In this document: positions 27,838-37,198 of the stretch, piece by piece
How the letters are laid out: the number at the start of each line of letters is the position of its first letter
How positions within the stretch are numbered: position 1 is the stretch's first letter
Assembly (NCBI RefSeq): GCF_900113615.1
Contig: NZ_FOPZ01000012.1
Location: 33,589 to 97,588, forward strand
Source: Halorubrum aquaticum
GTDB lineage: Archaea; Halobacteriota; Halobacteria; Halobacteriales; Haloferacaceae
DNA length: 64,000 nt
Direction: 5' to 3'
Program-made: the position numbers and the translations under genes
Notes under the pieces: generated by a model
Database searches by the model: none
What the model was told of the DNA's origin: nothing
The model's input: the letters and a program-made list of their open reading frames with translations, nothing else

Positions 27838-29172
27838 TCACTGACCGCGAAGCCGACCCGCCGCGCCCGCCGCGCCCGCCGCGAGAAGGGCGAGGACCGC
27901 GGCGACGACGCCGAAACCGGGGACGCCGTCGTCGGTGCTCCCCGGGTCGCCGTCTTCGGCGTCGTTCGATCCGCTTCCGGCGTCGTCGTCCGAGGCGTTT
28001 CCGTCACCGTCGTCCGAAACGCCTCCGTCACCGTCGTCCGTGTCGTTCTCGCCCGAGCCGTTCTCTCCCGGATCGGTCCCGTCCGCGGTCTCGACGCCCT
28101 CGATCGTCACCGGGTCGGACGTGACGTCTCCGTCCCGCGCGACGATCGTTCGATTCCCGGCGGACGATATCGGCACGTCGGCCTCCCCGCGGTCGTCGGT
28201 CTCGCCGACCGCCTCGTCGTCGACCTCGACGGTCACGCCCGCCGCCGGCTCGTCGTACGCGTTCCGCACAGTCACGCGGGTCGTCTCGCCGACGAGGACG
28301 CGCTCGTTCGCCGGCGCGACGGACAGCGTGGGGGTCCGCCGTGCCGTGACGTTCGTGCTCACCGGGGACTCCCGGACCCAGAGCCGCTTGGGCGTGGCGT
28401 CGTATCCGTCCTTTACGACCGCGATCGTGTACGCGGCGTTCACGGGAACGTTGAGCGAGGCCGTCCCCTCGGTCACGCTCACCTCGCCGTCGTACACCGA
28501 CGAGTCCACCCGGATCGATCCCGTCTCGATCGGGGCGGGCGGGTCGAAGTGGTCGTCGAAGGTACGCACGTCGAGCGTCACGGTGCCCCGCTCGATGGCG
28601 ACCGTCGTCTCCGCGTTCCGCGTCACCGTCACCTCGCGTTCCGTCTCGAGGTATCCCGGTTTCACGACGGTGACCTCGTACGTCCCGCGCTCGAGGCGGG
28701 CCGTCTCGTAGACGCCGTCCGAGCCGGTCTCGCCGCGGTCGATCGCTCGCCCGTCCTCGCGGACGGTCACCCTCGCGTCGGCCTGCGACCGGTTCCGCTC
28801 GTCGACGACCGTCACCGTCGCGGTTCCGCTCCGGGAGACGCCGAGTTCGACGTTCGCCGCGCTCGCGTTGGCGATCCGGAGCGGCCGGTTCCGGACGTAG
28901 GTGCCGTCGTCGACGTCCAACTCGACGCTCGCCCCCTCGGGGACGTCGAGGAGCACGTTCCCGTTGCTCGCCGTCGTGCCCGTCGCAGTCCCGGTCTCGC
29001 CGGATTCGGTCTCCCACGCCGCCTCGACGGCCACGTCGCCGACGGCGTCACCGTCCTCGTCGGCGACCGAGACGGTGAGCGTCACCGGATCGGCGCCGGC
29101 GACGCCGCCGGTCGCGACGATCGCGATGAACAGTACTGCCGCTCCGACGAGCGCCGAACGTGGGGCGTTCAT
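27838..29172 (-). CDS. PGF-CTERM surface protein with carboxypeptidase-regulatory-like repeats
   Basis: 444 aa. An N-terminal signal peptide (ALVGAAVLFIAIVATGG) is followed by several beta-rich Ig/CarboxypepD_reg-like modules, each with the DxxGxY pattern (for example GSDGVYETARLERGTYEV). Then comes a Thr/Ser/Asp/Gly-rich linker with potential N-glycosylation sites. The C-terminus is DDGVPGFGVVAAVLALLAAG plus RLRG, a PGF-CTERM tripartite signal. Archaeosortase A should cleave it and attach a lipid anchor. It is probably an S-layer-associated or adhesive surface protein. It is convergent with cobT and divergent from ileS. Confidence 0.88.
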   Translation of the reverse strand: MNAPRSALVGAAVLFIAIVATGGVAGADPVTLTVSVADEDGDAVGDVAVEAAWETESGETGTATGTTASNGNVLLDVPEGASVELDVDDGTYVRNRPLRIANASAANVELGVSRSGTATVTVVDERNRSQADARVTVREDGRAIDRGETGSDGVYETARLERGTYEVTVVKPGYLETEREVTVTRNAETTVAIERGTVTLDVRTFDDHFDPPAPIETGSIRVDSSVYDGEVSVTEGTASLNVPVNAAYTIAVVKDGYDATPKRLWVRESPVSTNVTARRTPTLSVAPANERVLVGETTRVTVRNAYDEPAAGVTVEVDDEAVGETDDRGEADVPISSAGNRTIVARDGDVTSDPVTIEGVETADGTDPGENGSGENDTDDGDGGVSDDGDGNASDDDAGSGSNDAEDGDPGSTDDGVPGFGVVAAVLALLAAGAAGAAGRLRGQ

Positions 29173-29331
29173 ACGCGGGACACTGGTGCTCCCACGGTAT
29201 TGGTATGAGGCGATTACCCGGGGTCTCTCGCGACTGCGACCCCGATCTTCCCGCGACCCCGGCCCCCGCTCCTCCCGCGATATCGACCCCGACTCCGCCG
29301 TATTCAAATACGCGGGCGGGAACACACCCGT

Positions 29332-32300
29332 ATGGAGCAGATCGACGACCAGTACACTCCCGCGGACGTCGAGTCGGCGGTCGAGGAGTACTGGGACGAC
29401 GCGGACGCCTACGAGGCGGCGAAGGAGGCGCACGCCGACGACCCACCCTTCTTCTTCGTCGACGGGCCGCCGTACACCTCGGGGCAGATGCACCTCGGAA
29501 CCGCCTGGAACAAGACGCTGAAGGACGCCGTCATCCGGCACAAGCGGATGACCGGCCACCGCGTCACGGACCGCCCGGGCTACGACATGCACGGGCTCCC
29601 GATCGAGGTGAAAGTCGAGGAGGAGCTCGGCTTCGAGAACAAACGCGACATCGAGGAGTACGGCATGGAGTCGTTCATCGAGCGGTGCAAGGAGTTCGCC
29701 CTCGAGAACCGGGCGGCGATGGACGAGGACTTCGAGTCCATCGGCGTCTGGATGGACTGGGAGGACCCCTACGAGACCGTCTCGCCGGAGTACATGGAGG
29801 CCGCGTGGTGGGCGTTCTCCAACGTCGCCGACAACGGGCTCGTCGAGCAGGGGAAACGCTCGATCTCGCAGTGTCCGCGGTGTGAGACGGGGCTCGCGAA
29901 CAACGAGGTCGAGTACGAGGACGTCGAGGACCCCTCGATCTACGTGAAGTTCCCCCTGTCCGACCGCGAGGGGAGCCTCGTGATCTGGACGACGACGCCG
30001 TGGACGATCCCCGCGAACACCTTCGTCGCCGTCGACGAGGAGCTCACCTATAACGCGGTCCGCGCCGAGAAGGACGGCGAGGAGGAACTGCTCTACGTCG
30101 CCGCCGAGTGCGCCGAGGACGTGCTCGGGGAGGGACGCTACGAGGACTACGAGATCGAGGCCGAGCTCCCGGGAAGCGACCTCGTCGGCTGGGCGTACGA
30201 CCACCCGCTCGCGGACCGGCTCGCCGAGTATCCCGACTTCGAGGGCGCGGGGCAGGTGTACGCCGCCGACTACGTGGAGGCGGACCGCACCGGACTCGTC
30301 CACTCCGCGCCCGGCCACGGGGAGGAGGACTTCCACCGCGGCAGCGAGTTGGGCCTCGAGATCTTCTGTCCGGTCGCGCCGAACGGGGAGTTCACCGAGG
30401 CCGCCGGCGAGTACGCCGGGCGGTTCGTCCGCGACGCCAACGAGAGGATCATCGACGACCTCGTCGCCGACGGCCACATGCTCGCACACGGGACGGTGAA
30501 CCACAGCTACGGCCACTGCTGGCGGTGTGACACCGGGATCATCCAGCTCGTCACCGACCAGTGGTTCATCTCGATCACGGACGTGAAAGACGACCTCCTC
30601 GAGAACATGGAGGAGTCGGAGTGGCATCCGCAGTGGGCTCGCGACAACCGCTTCCGCGACTTCATCGAGGACGCGCCGGACTGGAACGTCTCCCGGCAGC
30701 GCTACTGGGGGATCCCGATCCCGATCTGGGTGCCGGCGGACGCGGAGGCCGGGAACCTCGACGAGGACATGGTCGTGATCGGCACCCGCGAGGAGCTGGC
30801 CGAACGCGTCGAGGAGGACGTCGACCCCGACTCCATCGACCTCCACCGTCCCTCGGTCGACGACCTGACGATCGTCGAGGACGGGACGACCTACCGGCGC
30901 GTCGAGGACGTCTTCGACGTGTGGCTCGACTCCTCGGTGGCTTCGTGGGGCACCCTCGGGTACCCGAGCGAGGCGGCGGCACACGACGAGCTGTGGCCCG
31001 CCGACCTCATCATCGAGGCGCACGACCAGACGCGCGGCTGGTTCTGGTCGCAACTGGGAATGGGGACCGCCGCGGTTGGCGAGATCCCCTACGAGGAGGT
31101 GATCATGCACGGGTTCGCCAACGACGAGGACGGCCGGAAGATGTCCAAGTCCGTCGGCAACATCGTCACGCCCGAGGAGGCGATCGAGCGGGCCGGCCGC
31201 GATCCCCTCCGGACGTACCTGCTCAGCCACGACCAGCAGGGCGTCGACCTCGCGTTCGAGTGGGACGGGCTCGGGGAGATCCAGGGGAAGCTCAACATCC
31301 TCTGGAACGTCTTCCGCTTCCCGCTCGAGTACATGGAACTCGACGGGTACGACCCGGCCGACGCCTCCCTCGACGACGGCGAGCTCGAACTCGTCGACGA
31401 GTGGGTGCTCTCGCGGCTCCAGTCGGTCGAGACCGAGGTCACGGAGGCGTGGGACGACTACCGCGTCAGCGACGCGGTCAACGCGGTCATCGAGTTCGTC
31501 ACGCAGGACGTCTCGCGCTTTTACGTCAAGGCCGTCCGCGACCGCATGTGGGAGGAGGCAGACTCGCCGTCGAAACGCGGGGCGTACGCCACCCTGTCGA
31601 CGGTCCTCGACGAGGTGATCCGCCTGCTCGCGCCGATCGCGCCGTACCTGACCGAGCGGATGTACCGGACGCTCGACGGCGAGGCGACGACGGTCCATCA
31701 GCTCGCCTACCCGGAGCCGGACGACGACCTGCGCGACCCCGAGCTCGAACGCGACGTGGCGGTCCTCCGCGACGTGGAGGAGGCCGCCGCGAACGCCCGC
31801 CAGCAGGCCGGCCGGAAGCTCCGCTGGCCCGTTCCGCGGGTCGTCGTCGAGACCGACGACGACGGGGTCGCGGGCGCGGTCGAGCGGCTCGCCGACCTCA
31901 TCGCCGACCGCGTCAACGCCCGTGAAGTCACCGTCACCGACGCCTTCGACGAGCTGGTCCAGACCGCGGAGCCGCGGATGGCGGAGATCGGCCCGGCCTT
32001 CGGCGGCGACGCCCAGGAGGTGATGGCCGCCGTACAGGGGGCGACCCGGACGGAGATCGAGGAGGGAGTCGCCGTCGACGGCGAGCCCGTCGACCTCGAG
32101 GAGTCGATGGTCGAGTACGTCGCCGAGCCGCCGGAGAACGTCACCGGCGTCGAGTTCGACGGCGGGACGGTGTACGTCGACACCTCCCTCACGACCGGGA
32201 TCGAGTCCGAGGGGTACGCCCGCGACGTGATCCGCCGCGTTCAAGAGATGCGCAAGGAGCTCGACCTCGACGTCGAGGCGCGGATCCGGCTCGGCGTCGC

Positions 32301-32481
32301 CGTCGACGACGAGCGCGTCGCCGGCTTCGTCGACGAGCACGCCGAGTTGATCGCGGGCGAGGTCCGCGCCGACGCGTGGCTCGAGGACCCGGCCGACGCC
32401 GCGGACGACTCCGACGGGCTCGTTGAGGAATGGGACGTCGAGGACGTGACCGTCACGATCGGGATCGCCCCGGTCGAGTAG
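29332..32481 (+). CDS. ileS: Isoleucyl-tRNA synthetase
   Basis: 1049 aa, archaeal/eukaryal type. The HIGH motif is QMHLGTAWN near residue 50, and the KMSKS loop is GRKMSKSVGN near 603. The CP1 editing domain (about 190-400) lies between them, with IWTTTPWTIP. Cys-rich pairs (CPRC, CWRC) are present in the catalytic/editing region. A C-terminal anticodon-binding domain follows. The ATG at 29332 is 25-27 nt downstream of TTCAAATA (29303-29310), so the transcript is leaderless. The gap to the divergent surface-protein gene is Pro/Arg-codon-like and C-rich but shows no RNA element. Confidence 0.98.
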   Translation: MEQIDDQYTPADVESAVEEYWDDADAYEAAKEAHADDPPFFFVDGPPYTSGQMHLGTAWNKTLKDAVIRHKRMTGHRVTDRPGYDMHGLPIEVKVEEELGFENKRDIEEYGMESFIERCKEFALENRAAMDEDFESIGVWMDWEDPYETVSPEYMEAAWWAFSNVADNGLVEQGKRSISQCPRCETGLANNEVEYEDVEDPSIYVKFPLSDREGSLVIWTTTPWTIPANTFVAVDEELTYNAVRAEKDGEEELLYVAAECAEDVLGEGRYEDYEIEAELPGSDLVGWAYDHPLADRLAEYPDFEGAGQVYAADYVEADRTGLVHSAPGHGEEDFHRGSELGLEIFCPVAPNGEFTEAAGEYAGRFVRDANERIIDDLVADGHMLAHGTVNHSYGHCWRCDTGIIQLVTDQWFISITDVKDDLLENMEESEWHPQWARDNRFRDFIEDAPDWNVSRQRYWGIPIPIWVPADAEAGNLDEDMVVIGTREELAERVEEDVDPDSIDLHRPSVDDLTIVEDGTTYRRVEDVFDVWLDSSVASWGTLGYPSEAAAHDELWPADLIIEAHDQTRGWFWSQLGMGTAAVGEIPYEEVIMHGFANDEDGRKMSKSVGNIVTPEEAIERAGRDPLRTYLLSHDQQGVDLAFEWDGLGEIQGKLNILWNVFRFPLEYMELDGYDPADASLDDGELELVDEWVLSRLQSVETEVTEAWDDYRVSDAVNAVIEFVTQDVSRFYVKAVRDRMWEEADSPSKRGAYATLSTVLDEVIRLLAPIAPYLTERMYRTLDGEATTVHQLAYPEPDDDLRDPELERDVAVLRDVEEAAANARQQAGRKLRWPVPRVVVETDDDGVAGAVERLADLIADRVNAREVTVTDAFDELVQTAEPRMAEIGPAFGGDAQEVMAAVQGATRTEIEEGVAVDGEPVDLEESMVEYVAEPPENVTGVEFDGGTVYVDTSLTTGIESEGYARDVIRRVQEMRKELDLDVEARIRLGVAVDDERVAGFVDEHAELIAGEVRADAWLEDPADAADDSDGLVEEWDVEDVTVTIGIAPVE

Positions 32482-32577
32482 CGCGTTCCCGCGACGGTCT
32501 CGCTCGGTTTCCCGCGGCGATCGGTGACGCTCGCCGACCCCGAAACGTATACCTACTCCCCTCTCCACGGTCCGTGT

Positions 32578-33048
32578 ATGCGTGTTCGACCGGCGCGTCC
32601 CGGCGACGCCGAGACGCTTCGGACGACGGTTTCGCGGGCCCGAGAGGCGACGGTGTTCGACGACATCGGCGCACCCCTCCTGGACGTCTCCGCCGCGGGC
32701 GTCCGGGAGGCGGCCGTGGGCGCGGAGTGCTGCTTCCTAATGGAGGACGACGACGGACCCGTCGGCGTGGCGATCGCCCACCCCGACGACGAGGGGTCCG
32801 AGGCGGAACTCCTCGCGCTCTGGGTCCACCCGGAGCACGTCGGGGAGGGAGTCACCGAGGAGCTGCTCGCGCGCGTCGCGTCGGCGCTCGCCGACCGCGG
32901 CGTCGACACGCTCCGCGCGAGCGTGTCCGACGACCGTCCGAGCGCTCGCGAGTTCTACCGCGCTCACGGGTTCGACCGACGTGCGGTGCGCCGCGGTCCC
33001 GCCGGCGACGAGGCGGTCGTGGTGGCCGACGTCGAGACGGTCGCGTGA
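32578..33048 (+). CDS. GNAT-family N-acetyltransferase
   Basis: 156 aa. Starts with the typical MRVRPARPGDAETL strand-helix. Motif A reads ELLALWVHPEHVGEGVTEELL, although the usual Q/RxxGxG/A acetyl-CoA loop is degenerate (HVGEGV). Motif B is in SAREFYRAHGFDRR. The substrate is unknown. GTATACC near 32550 is 27 nt before the ATG at 32578; an upstream GTG at 32524 would leave no room for that promoter and was rejected. Confidence 0.85.
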   Translation: MRVRPARPGDAETLRTTVSRAREATVFDDIGAPLLDVSAAGVREAAVGAECCFLMEDDDGPVGVAIAHPDDEGSEAELLALWVHPEHVGEGVTEELLARVASALADRGVDTLRASVSDDRPSAREFYRAHGFDRRAVRRGPAGDEAVVVADVETVA

Positions 33049-33102
33049 CGCCGGCGGATCCGCCCGAAAACCCTTCCTCGTCGCACATCACACTGGACCG
33101 AC

Positions 33103-33597
33103 ATGACGTCCGCCGATCTCGGCTCCGCCCTCCTCGTCGCGATCGCCGGAGCGCTCCTGTTCGTCGCGCTCGCGAGCCTCCCGGCCGGCAGCCGCGTCCG
33201 CCGAGCGTACGGAACTCACCCCGATGACGACGACGCCGCCCGCGCGAACGCCGCCGTGCTCGCCGCCACCGGCGCGTTCCTCCTCGCGCTCGCCGCCGCG
33301 ACCCGGTTCGGGGTCTCCGACCGACTCGTCGCCGCCGGAACCCTTGCCGTCGCCGCCGCGGGGGTGGTCCTGTTGGGCTGGCTCGTCCGCTATCGGGACC
33401 GGCGCGAGCTGTTGACGACGCCGAACGTCGACCGCGAGCGGGCCCGGCGGCTCGGCGGCGCGGCCATGCTGGTCGGCGGGCTCCTCGTCGTTCCGCTGGC
33501 CGCGGTCCTCCTCGGGGCGGGCGACCGGACGATGGCAGTCTCGACGGTCGCGGTGGCGGTCCTCTCGACGCTTCTCGTCGCGTTCGCCTACCGGTGA
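33103..33597 (+). CDS. Membrane protein, unknown function
   Basis: 164 aa, not recognised. About five hydrophobic segments: 8-26, 48-65, 76-94, 116-137 and 145-162. A basic/acidic loop (RVRRAYGTHPDDDDAARAN) follows the first, and YRDRRELLTTPNVDRERARR is the large cytosolic loop between helices three and four. No catalytic motif can be seen. It is convergent with the Lrp gene (13-bp gap). Confidence 0.72.
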   Translation: MTSADLGSALLVAIAGALLFVALASLPAGSRVRRAYGTHPDDDDAARANAAVLAATGAFLLALAAATRFGVSDRLVAAGTLAVAAAGVVLLGWLVRYRDRRELLTTPNVDRERARRLGGAAMLVGGLLVVPLAAVLLGAGDRTMAVSTVAVAVLSTLLVAFAYR

Positions 33598-33610
33598 GGA
33601 GGAGTCTCCG

Positions 33611-34039
33611 TCACTTCAGCCGCTCCTGGAGAAACGAGGGGTGAGCGGCGGTGACGCCGTCGACGGCGAGCAGCTCGTCGTTGATGACGTCGCCGAGCTC
33701 GTCGCCGTCGGCCGCGCGGACCTCCGCCATCAGCATGTGGTCGCCCGAGGAGGTGTACAGCGCCTCCACCTCCTCGAGGGCCTTCAGATCGCGGGTCGCG
33801 GAGACGTACTTGCCCGAGTCCACGTCCATCCCCACCATCGCGATCGACTGCGTCGAGAGCTTCTTCGGGTCGACGTCCGCCGAGTAGCCCACGATGACGC
33901 CCTCCTCCTCGAGCTTGTCGATGTACTTTCGCACCGTTGGCTTCGAGACCTCCGCCCGCTCGGCGATCTCCCCACAGGAGGCCTGTGCGTCCTCCTCCAA
34001 GACCGAGAGGATACGCTCTTCCGTCGATACGGTACTCAT
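33611..34039 (-). CDS. Lrp/AsnC-family transcriptional regulator
   Basis: 142 aa. The N-terminal winged helix (STEERILSVLEEDAQASCGEIAERAEVSKPTVRKYI motif region) is followed by a RAM/ActD effector domain ending in FLQERLK. Lrp proteins respond to amino acids or oxoacids. It lies directly downstream of the POR operon on the same strand, 80 bp from the porB stop. It has a good TATA of its own (TATTTTTTC near 34060-34068), so it can be expressed independently. Control of the neighbouring oxidoreductase or autoregulation is inferred from position. An AAGGAG Shine-Dalgarno-like stretch lies 7 nt before the ATG. Confidence 0.92.
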   Translation of the reverse strand: MSTVSTEERILSVLEEDAQASCGEIAERAEVSKPTVRKYIDKLEEEGVIVGYSADVDPKKLSTQSIAMVGMDVDSGKYVSATRDLKALEEVEALYTSSGDHMLMAEVRAADGDELGDVINDELLAVDGVTAAHPSFLQERLK

Positions 34040-34119
34040 GTGAACTCCTTTGTCACCACGGAAAAAATACCTTGCGAACCCGAAAACAGGGGTTGCGATC
34101 TCGAACCGGGCCGATCAGT

Positions 34120-35058
34120 TCACTCGTGTTTGTCGACGAACCGGTCGTACGAGCGTTCCCACTCGTAGTCGTCGTCCCAGTAGCGCTCCGCCAGCGGCTC
34201 CTCGGGCATCTCGCCGATCTGCTGTTTCTCCTGGCCGTAGGAGATGCGCTCGTCGTCGACGTAGAACCGACCGGTGAGGACCTCGCCGTCGTACAGCGCC
34301 TCCTCGGTCGTCCGCATCATCTCGGCGGCCTCGACGCGGTCGGTCTTGTCGAAGTCGTAGTCGTCGGACTCGTTGACGTCGATGTACGGGACGTACTGCC
34401 GGGCGTCCTTGTTCCACGTCGGGCACTGCGTCAGGAAGTCGACGTGTGCGAACCCGTCGTGTTCGATCGCCTCGATCAGGATCTCCTTGGCCTGGTTCGG
34501 GTTGACCGCGGCCGTCCGGGCGACGTACGACGCGCCGGCGTTCAGCGACAGCGAGAGCGGCTTGAGCGGCTCCTTTGCGCTGCCGTGGGGCTGCGTCTTC
34601 GACTTGTGGCCCTTCGGGCTGGTCGGGGAGGTCTGTCCCTTGGTGAGCCCGAAGATCTCGTTGTTGAACACGATGTACGTCATGTCGTGGTTCTCCCGGG
34701 CCGTGTGGATGAAGTGGTTTCCGCCGATCCCGTAGCCGTCGCCGTCGCCGCCGGCGGCGATGACCTCGAGGTCGGGGTTCGCGAGCTTCGCGGCGCGGGC
34801 CACGGGCAGCGAGCGACCGTGGATCGTGTGGAAGCCGTACGTGTCGAGGTAGCTGTTCAGCTTGCCCGAACAGCCGATCCCGGTACAGAGCAGCGTCTCC
34901 TCGGGCGATCGGCCGACCTCGGGAAGTGCCTGTTTCAGCGCCTTCAGGACGCTGAAGTCGCCGCAGCCGGGACACCAGGTGGGTTGCGGCTCGACGCCGG
35001 GCGTGTACTCGTCGCGGTCGATCTCTCGTTCCTCTCCGATGGCTGAAAACGTGCTCAT
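34120..35058 (-). CDS. porB: 2-oxoacid (probably pyruvate):ferredoxin oxidoreductase, beta subunit
   Basis: 312 aa. The thiamine diphosphate-binding subunit, with WCPGCGDF near the N-terminus, GIGCSGKLNSY, and the TPP/Mg motif GGDGDGYGIGGNH ... NNEIFGLTKGQ. With the alpha subunit it oxidises 2-oxoacids to acyl-CoA while reducing ferredoxin, replacing pyruvate dehydrogenase in haloarchaea. The length and the fused gamma-alpha partner resemble halobacterial POR rather than KOR; the pyruvate preference is inferred, not proven. Only one CxxC cluster region is visible, consistent with a single 4Fe-4S per heterodimer. It starts 3 bp after the porA stop. Confidence 0.9.
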   Translation of the reverse strand: MSTFSAIGEEREIDRDEYTPGVEPQPTWCPGCGDFSVLKALKQALPEVGRSPEETLLCTGIGCSGKLNSYLDTYGFHTIHGRSLPVARAAKLANPDLEVIAAGGDGDGYGIGGNHFIHTARENHDMTYIVFNNEIFGLTKGQTSPTSPKGHKSKTQPHGSAKEPLKPLSLSLNAGASYVARTAAVNPNQAKEILIEAIEHDGFAHVDFLTQCPTWNKDARQYVPYIDVNESDDYDFDKTDRVEAAEMMRTTEEALYDGEVLTGRFYVDDERISYGQEKQQIGEMPEEPLAERYWDDDYEWERSYDRFVDKHE

Positions 35059-35061
35059 GGG

Positions 35062-36957
35062 TTAATCACCTGCTGCTGGGACGAAGGTGGTCTGATGGCC
35101 GGACGCGTCGCCGTCGCCCTCGATGATCGCCGCCTCGAAGCCGTCGACGACCTCGGCGGGCTCGAACGGGTTCCCGTTGTACTTGAGGAGGCTCGACAGC
35201 TTCTCCCCGTACTGGCCGAGGTTCTTCTGGACGAGCCCGCGGAACTGGCCGGAGGCGGTCATCTCGACGACGAGGACCTCCTCGACGCTCTCGATGAACG
35301 TCCGGACCTCCTCGGTCGGGAACGGAAGCATGTCGGAGACGCCGAGCGACTTCACCGAGACGCCGGCGTCGTTGAGCCTACCGACCGCCTCCTCGACGGT
35401 TCCCTGCTGGCTGCCGAACGTGAGAATCCCGTACTCGGCGTCGTCGGGGCCGGCGTACGAGCTCGTGTCCTCGTCGTCGAGGTCCGCGCGGATCGCCTCG
35501 AGCTTCTGGGTGCGTCGGTCGATCTGTGCGACCCGGTTGTCGGGCGACTCGCTGATGTGGCCCGTGGGGTCGTGTTCGTTGCCCGTCGCGAGGAACCGGC
35601 CGCCTTTCTGGCCGGGGATCGACCGCGGGGTGACGCCGTCCTCGACGTCGTGTTGGAAGCGGTGGAACTTCCCGTCCGCCGAGTGGGGCTGTTCGGCGAG
35701 CTCCTCCTCGGTGAGCGTCTTGCCGAGCGTCGGGTTCGGCTCGCGGTCGAAGTGGCTCTTGGGGACGTTCTTCAACTCGCCGCCGAGCTTCTGGTCGTAC
35801 AGCAGGATCGTCGGGATCTGGTACTCGTAGGCGAGCCGGAAGGCGAGCCGCGACTGCTCGTACGCCTCGGCGACGGTACCGGGGGCCAAGACGACGCGCT
35901 GGGAGTCACCCTGGGAGGTGTACAACACGTGTTCGAGGTCGGACTGCTCCGGCTTCGTCGGCATCCCCGTCGACGGACCGGCGCGCATCGCCTCGACGAG
36001 GACGAGCGGCGTCTCCGTCATCTCCGCGAGTCCGAGCGGCTCGGACATCAGCGCGAAGCCGCCGCCGGAGGACCCGGACATCGCCTTGACGCCGGCGTGG
36101 GAGGCTCCCACGGCCAGCGCCGCCGCCGCGATCTCGTCTTCGACCTGCTCGGAGATCCCGCCCAGTTCGGGCAGGTTCTGGGTCATGATCGTGAACACTT
36201 CCGTCCACGGCGTCATGGGGTAGCCCGCGATGAAGCGACACCCCTCGTCTATCGCGCCGTACGAGATGGCGTCCGAGCCGGACATGAGGAGCTGCGTCTC
36301 CTCGTGTTCGCCGGTCGGAACCGACACCTCGACGTCGTCGACGTCGTACTCCTCGCGTACCTGGTCGTAGGCGGTCTCGAGGATCTCGAGGTTGGGGTCG
36401 AGGATCTTCTCGGGCATCGCGTCGCGCATCAGGTCCTCGACGTGTTCGAGGTCCATGCCGATCAGCGCGCAGGTCGCGCCGACGCCGGCCGTGTTGCGCA
36501 TCACTTCACGACCCATGTCGCGGGCGAGTCCGCGGAGGTCGAGCGGGAAGACGTGCCAGCCGTTCTCCTCGACGCGCTGCTGGAAGTCCGGGATCTCCGA
36601 GGGGTCGAGGAGTCCCTCGTCGTAGACGATGACGCCGCCCTCGCGGAGCTCGTCGAGGTTCTCCGAGAGCGGTTTGATCTCCTCGTTCCCGTAGACGGCC
36701 CCTTCCTGCGGGTTCCGGGCGAAGGAGTCGCCGAGCGCCAACAGGAAGTTGTAGCCGTCGCCGCGGGAGTCGACCGGGTCCGCGGCCGCGCGGATCTCCG
36801 TGTACGTGTGGCCCCCGCGGATCCGGGACGGATAGTGCCGGTGTGTGAACACGTTCAGCCCCGATCGCATCAAGGCCTTCGCGAAGTTCTGGCTGGTGGA
36901 AGCGATCCCGTCGCCGGATCCTCCCGATATCCGCCAGATGAGTTCTTGATCAGTCAT
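35062..36957 (-). CDS. porA: 2-oxoacid (probably pyruvate):ferredoxin oxidoreductase, fused gamma-alpha subunit
   Basis: 631 aa from MTDQEL. The gamma domain (about 1-190, ISGGSGDGIAS) is fused to the alpha pyrimidine-binding domain (about 210-600, with YPMTPWTE and SSGGGFALMSEP). The fusion is the haloarchaeal pattern. It forms the alpha2beta2 oxidoreductase with porB, in the cytosol. The start at 36957 was preferred to the ATG at 36993 because a CCTTAC element centred near 36981 lies about 25 nt upstream. The 241-bp gap to divergent dphB holds the two promoters and otherwise nothing recognised. Confidence 0.9.
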   Translation of the reverse strand: MTDQELIWRISGGSGDGIASTSQNFAKALMRSGLNVFTHRHYPSRIRGGHTYTEIRAAADPVDSRGDGYNFLLALGDSFARNPQEGAVYGNEEIKPLSENLDELREGGVIVYDEGLLDPSEIPDFQQRVEENGWHVFPLDLRGLARDMGREVMRNTAGVGATCALIGMDLEHVEDLMRDAMPEKILDPNLEILETAYDQVREEYDVDDVEVSVPTGEHEETQLLMSGSDAISYGAIDEGCRFIAGYPMTPWTEVFTIMTQNLPELGGISEQVEDEIAAAALAVGASHAGVKAMSGSSGGGFALMSEPLGLAEMTETPLVLVEAMRAGPSTGMPTKPEQSDLEHVLYTSQGDSQRVVLAPGTVAEAYEQSRLAFRLAYEYQIPTILLYDQKLGGELKNVPKSHFDREPNPTLGKTLTEEELAEQPHSADGKFHRFQHDVEDGVTPRSIPGQKGGRFLATGNEHDPTGHISESPDNRVAQIDRRTQKLEAIRADLDDEDTSSYAGPDDAEYGILTFGSQQGTVEEAVGRLNDAGVSVKSLGVSDMLPFPTEEVRTFIESVEEVLVVEMTASGQFRGLVQKNLGQYGEKLSSLLKYNGNPFEPAEVVDGFEAAIIEGDGDASGHQTTFVPAAGD

Positions 36958-37198
36958 ATCGTGGATCTTGGCCCGGTAAGGCCCAGTAGCCAAACGTTGT
37001 GTCGGTCACCTCTTAGGGCTTGCTATGGATTCACATGAAACGATCATGAACGATCCTCGGATCGAGGGCCTCTCGTCGGCGTGTACGGGAGTTCCGGGTT
37101 CCGGAGCGACGGGCGAATCCGGGGCGGCGGCGACCCCCGCCGACGCCGGATCGTCGGCGGTCCGCGCCCTTTTAGGCGGTCCTCCCCGGAACGACGGT

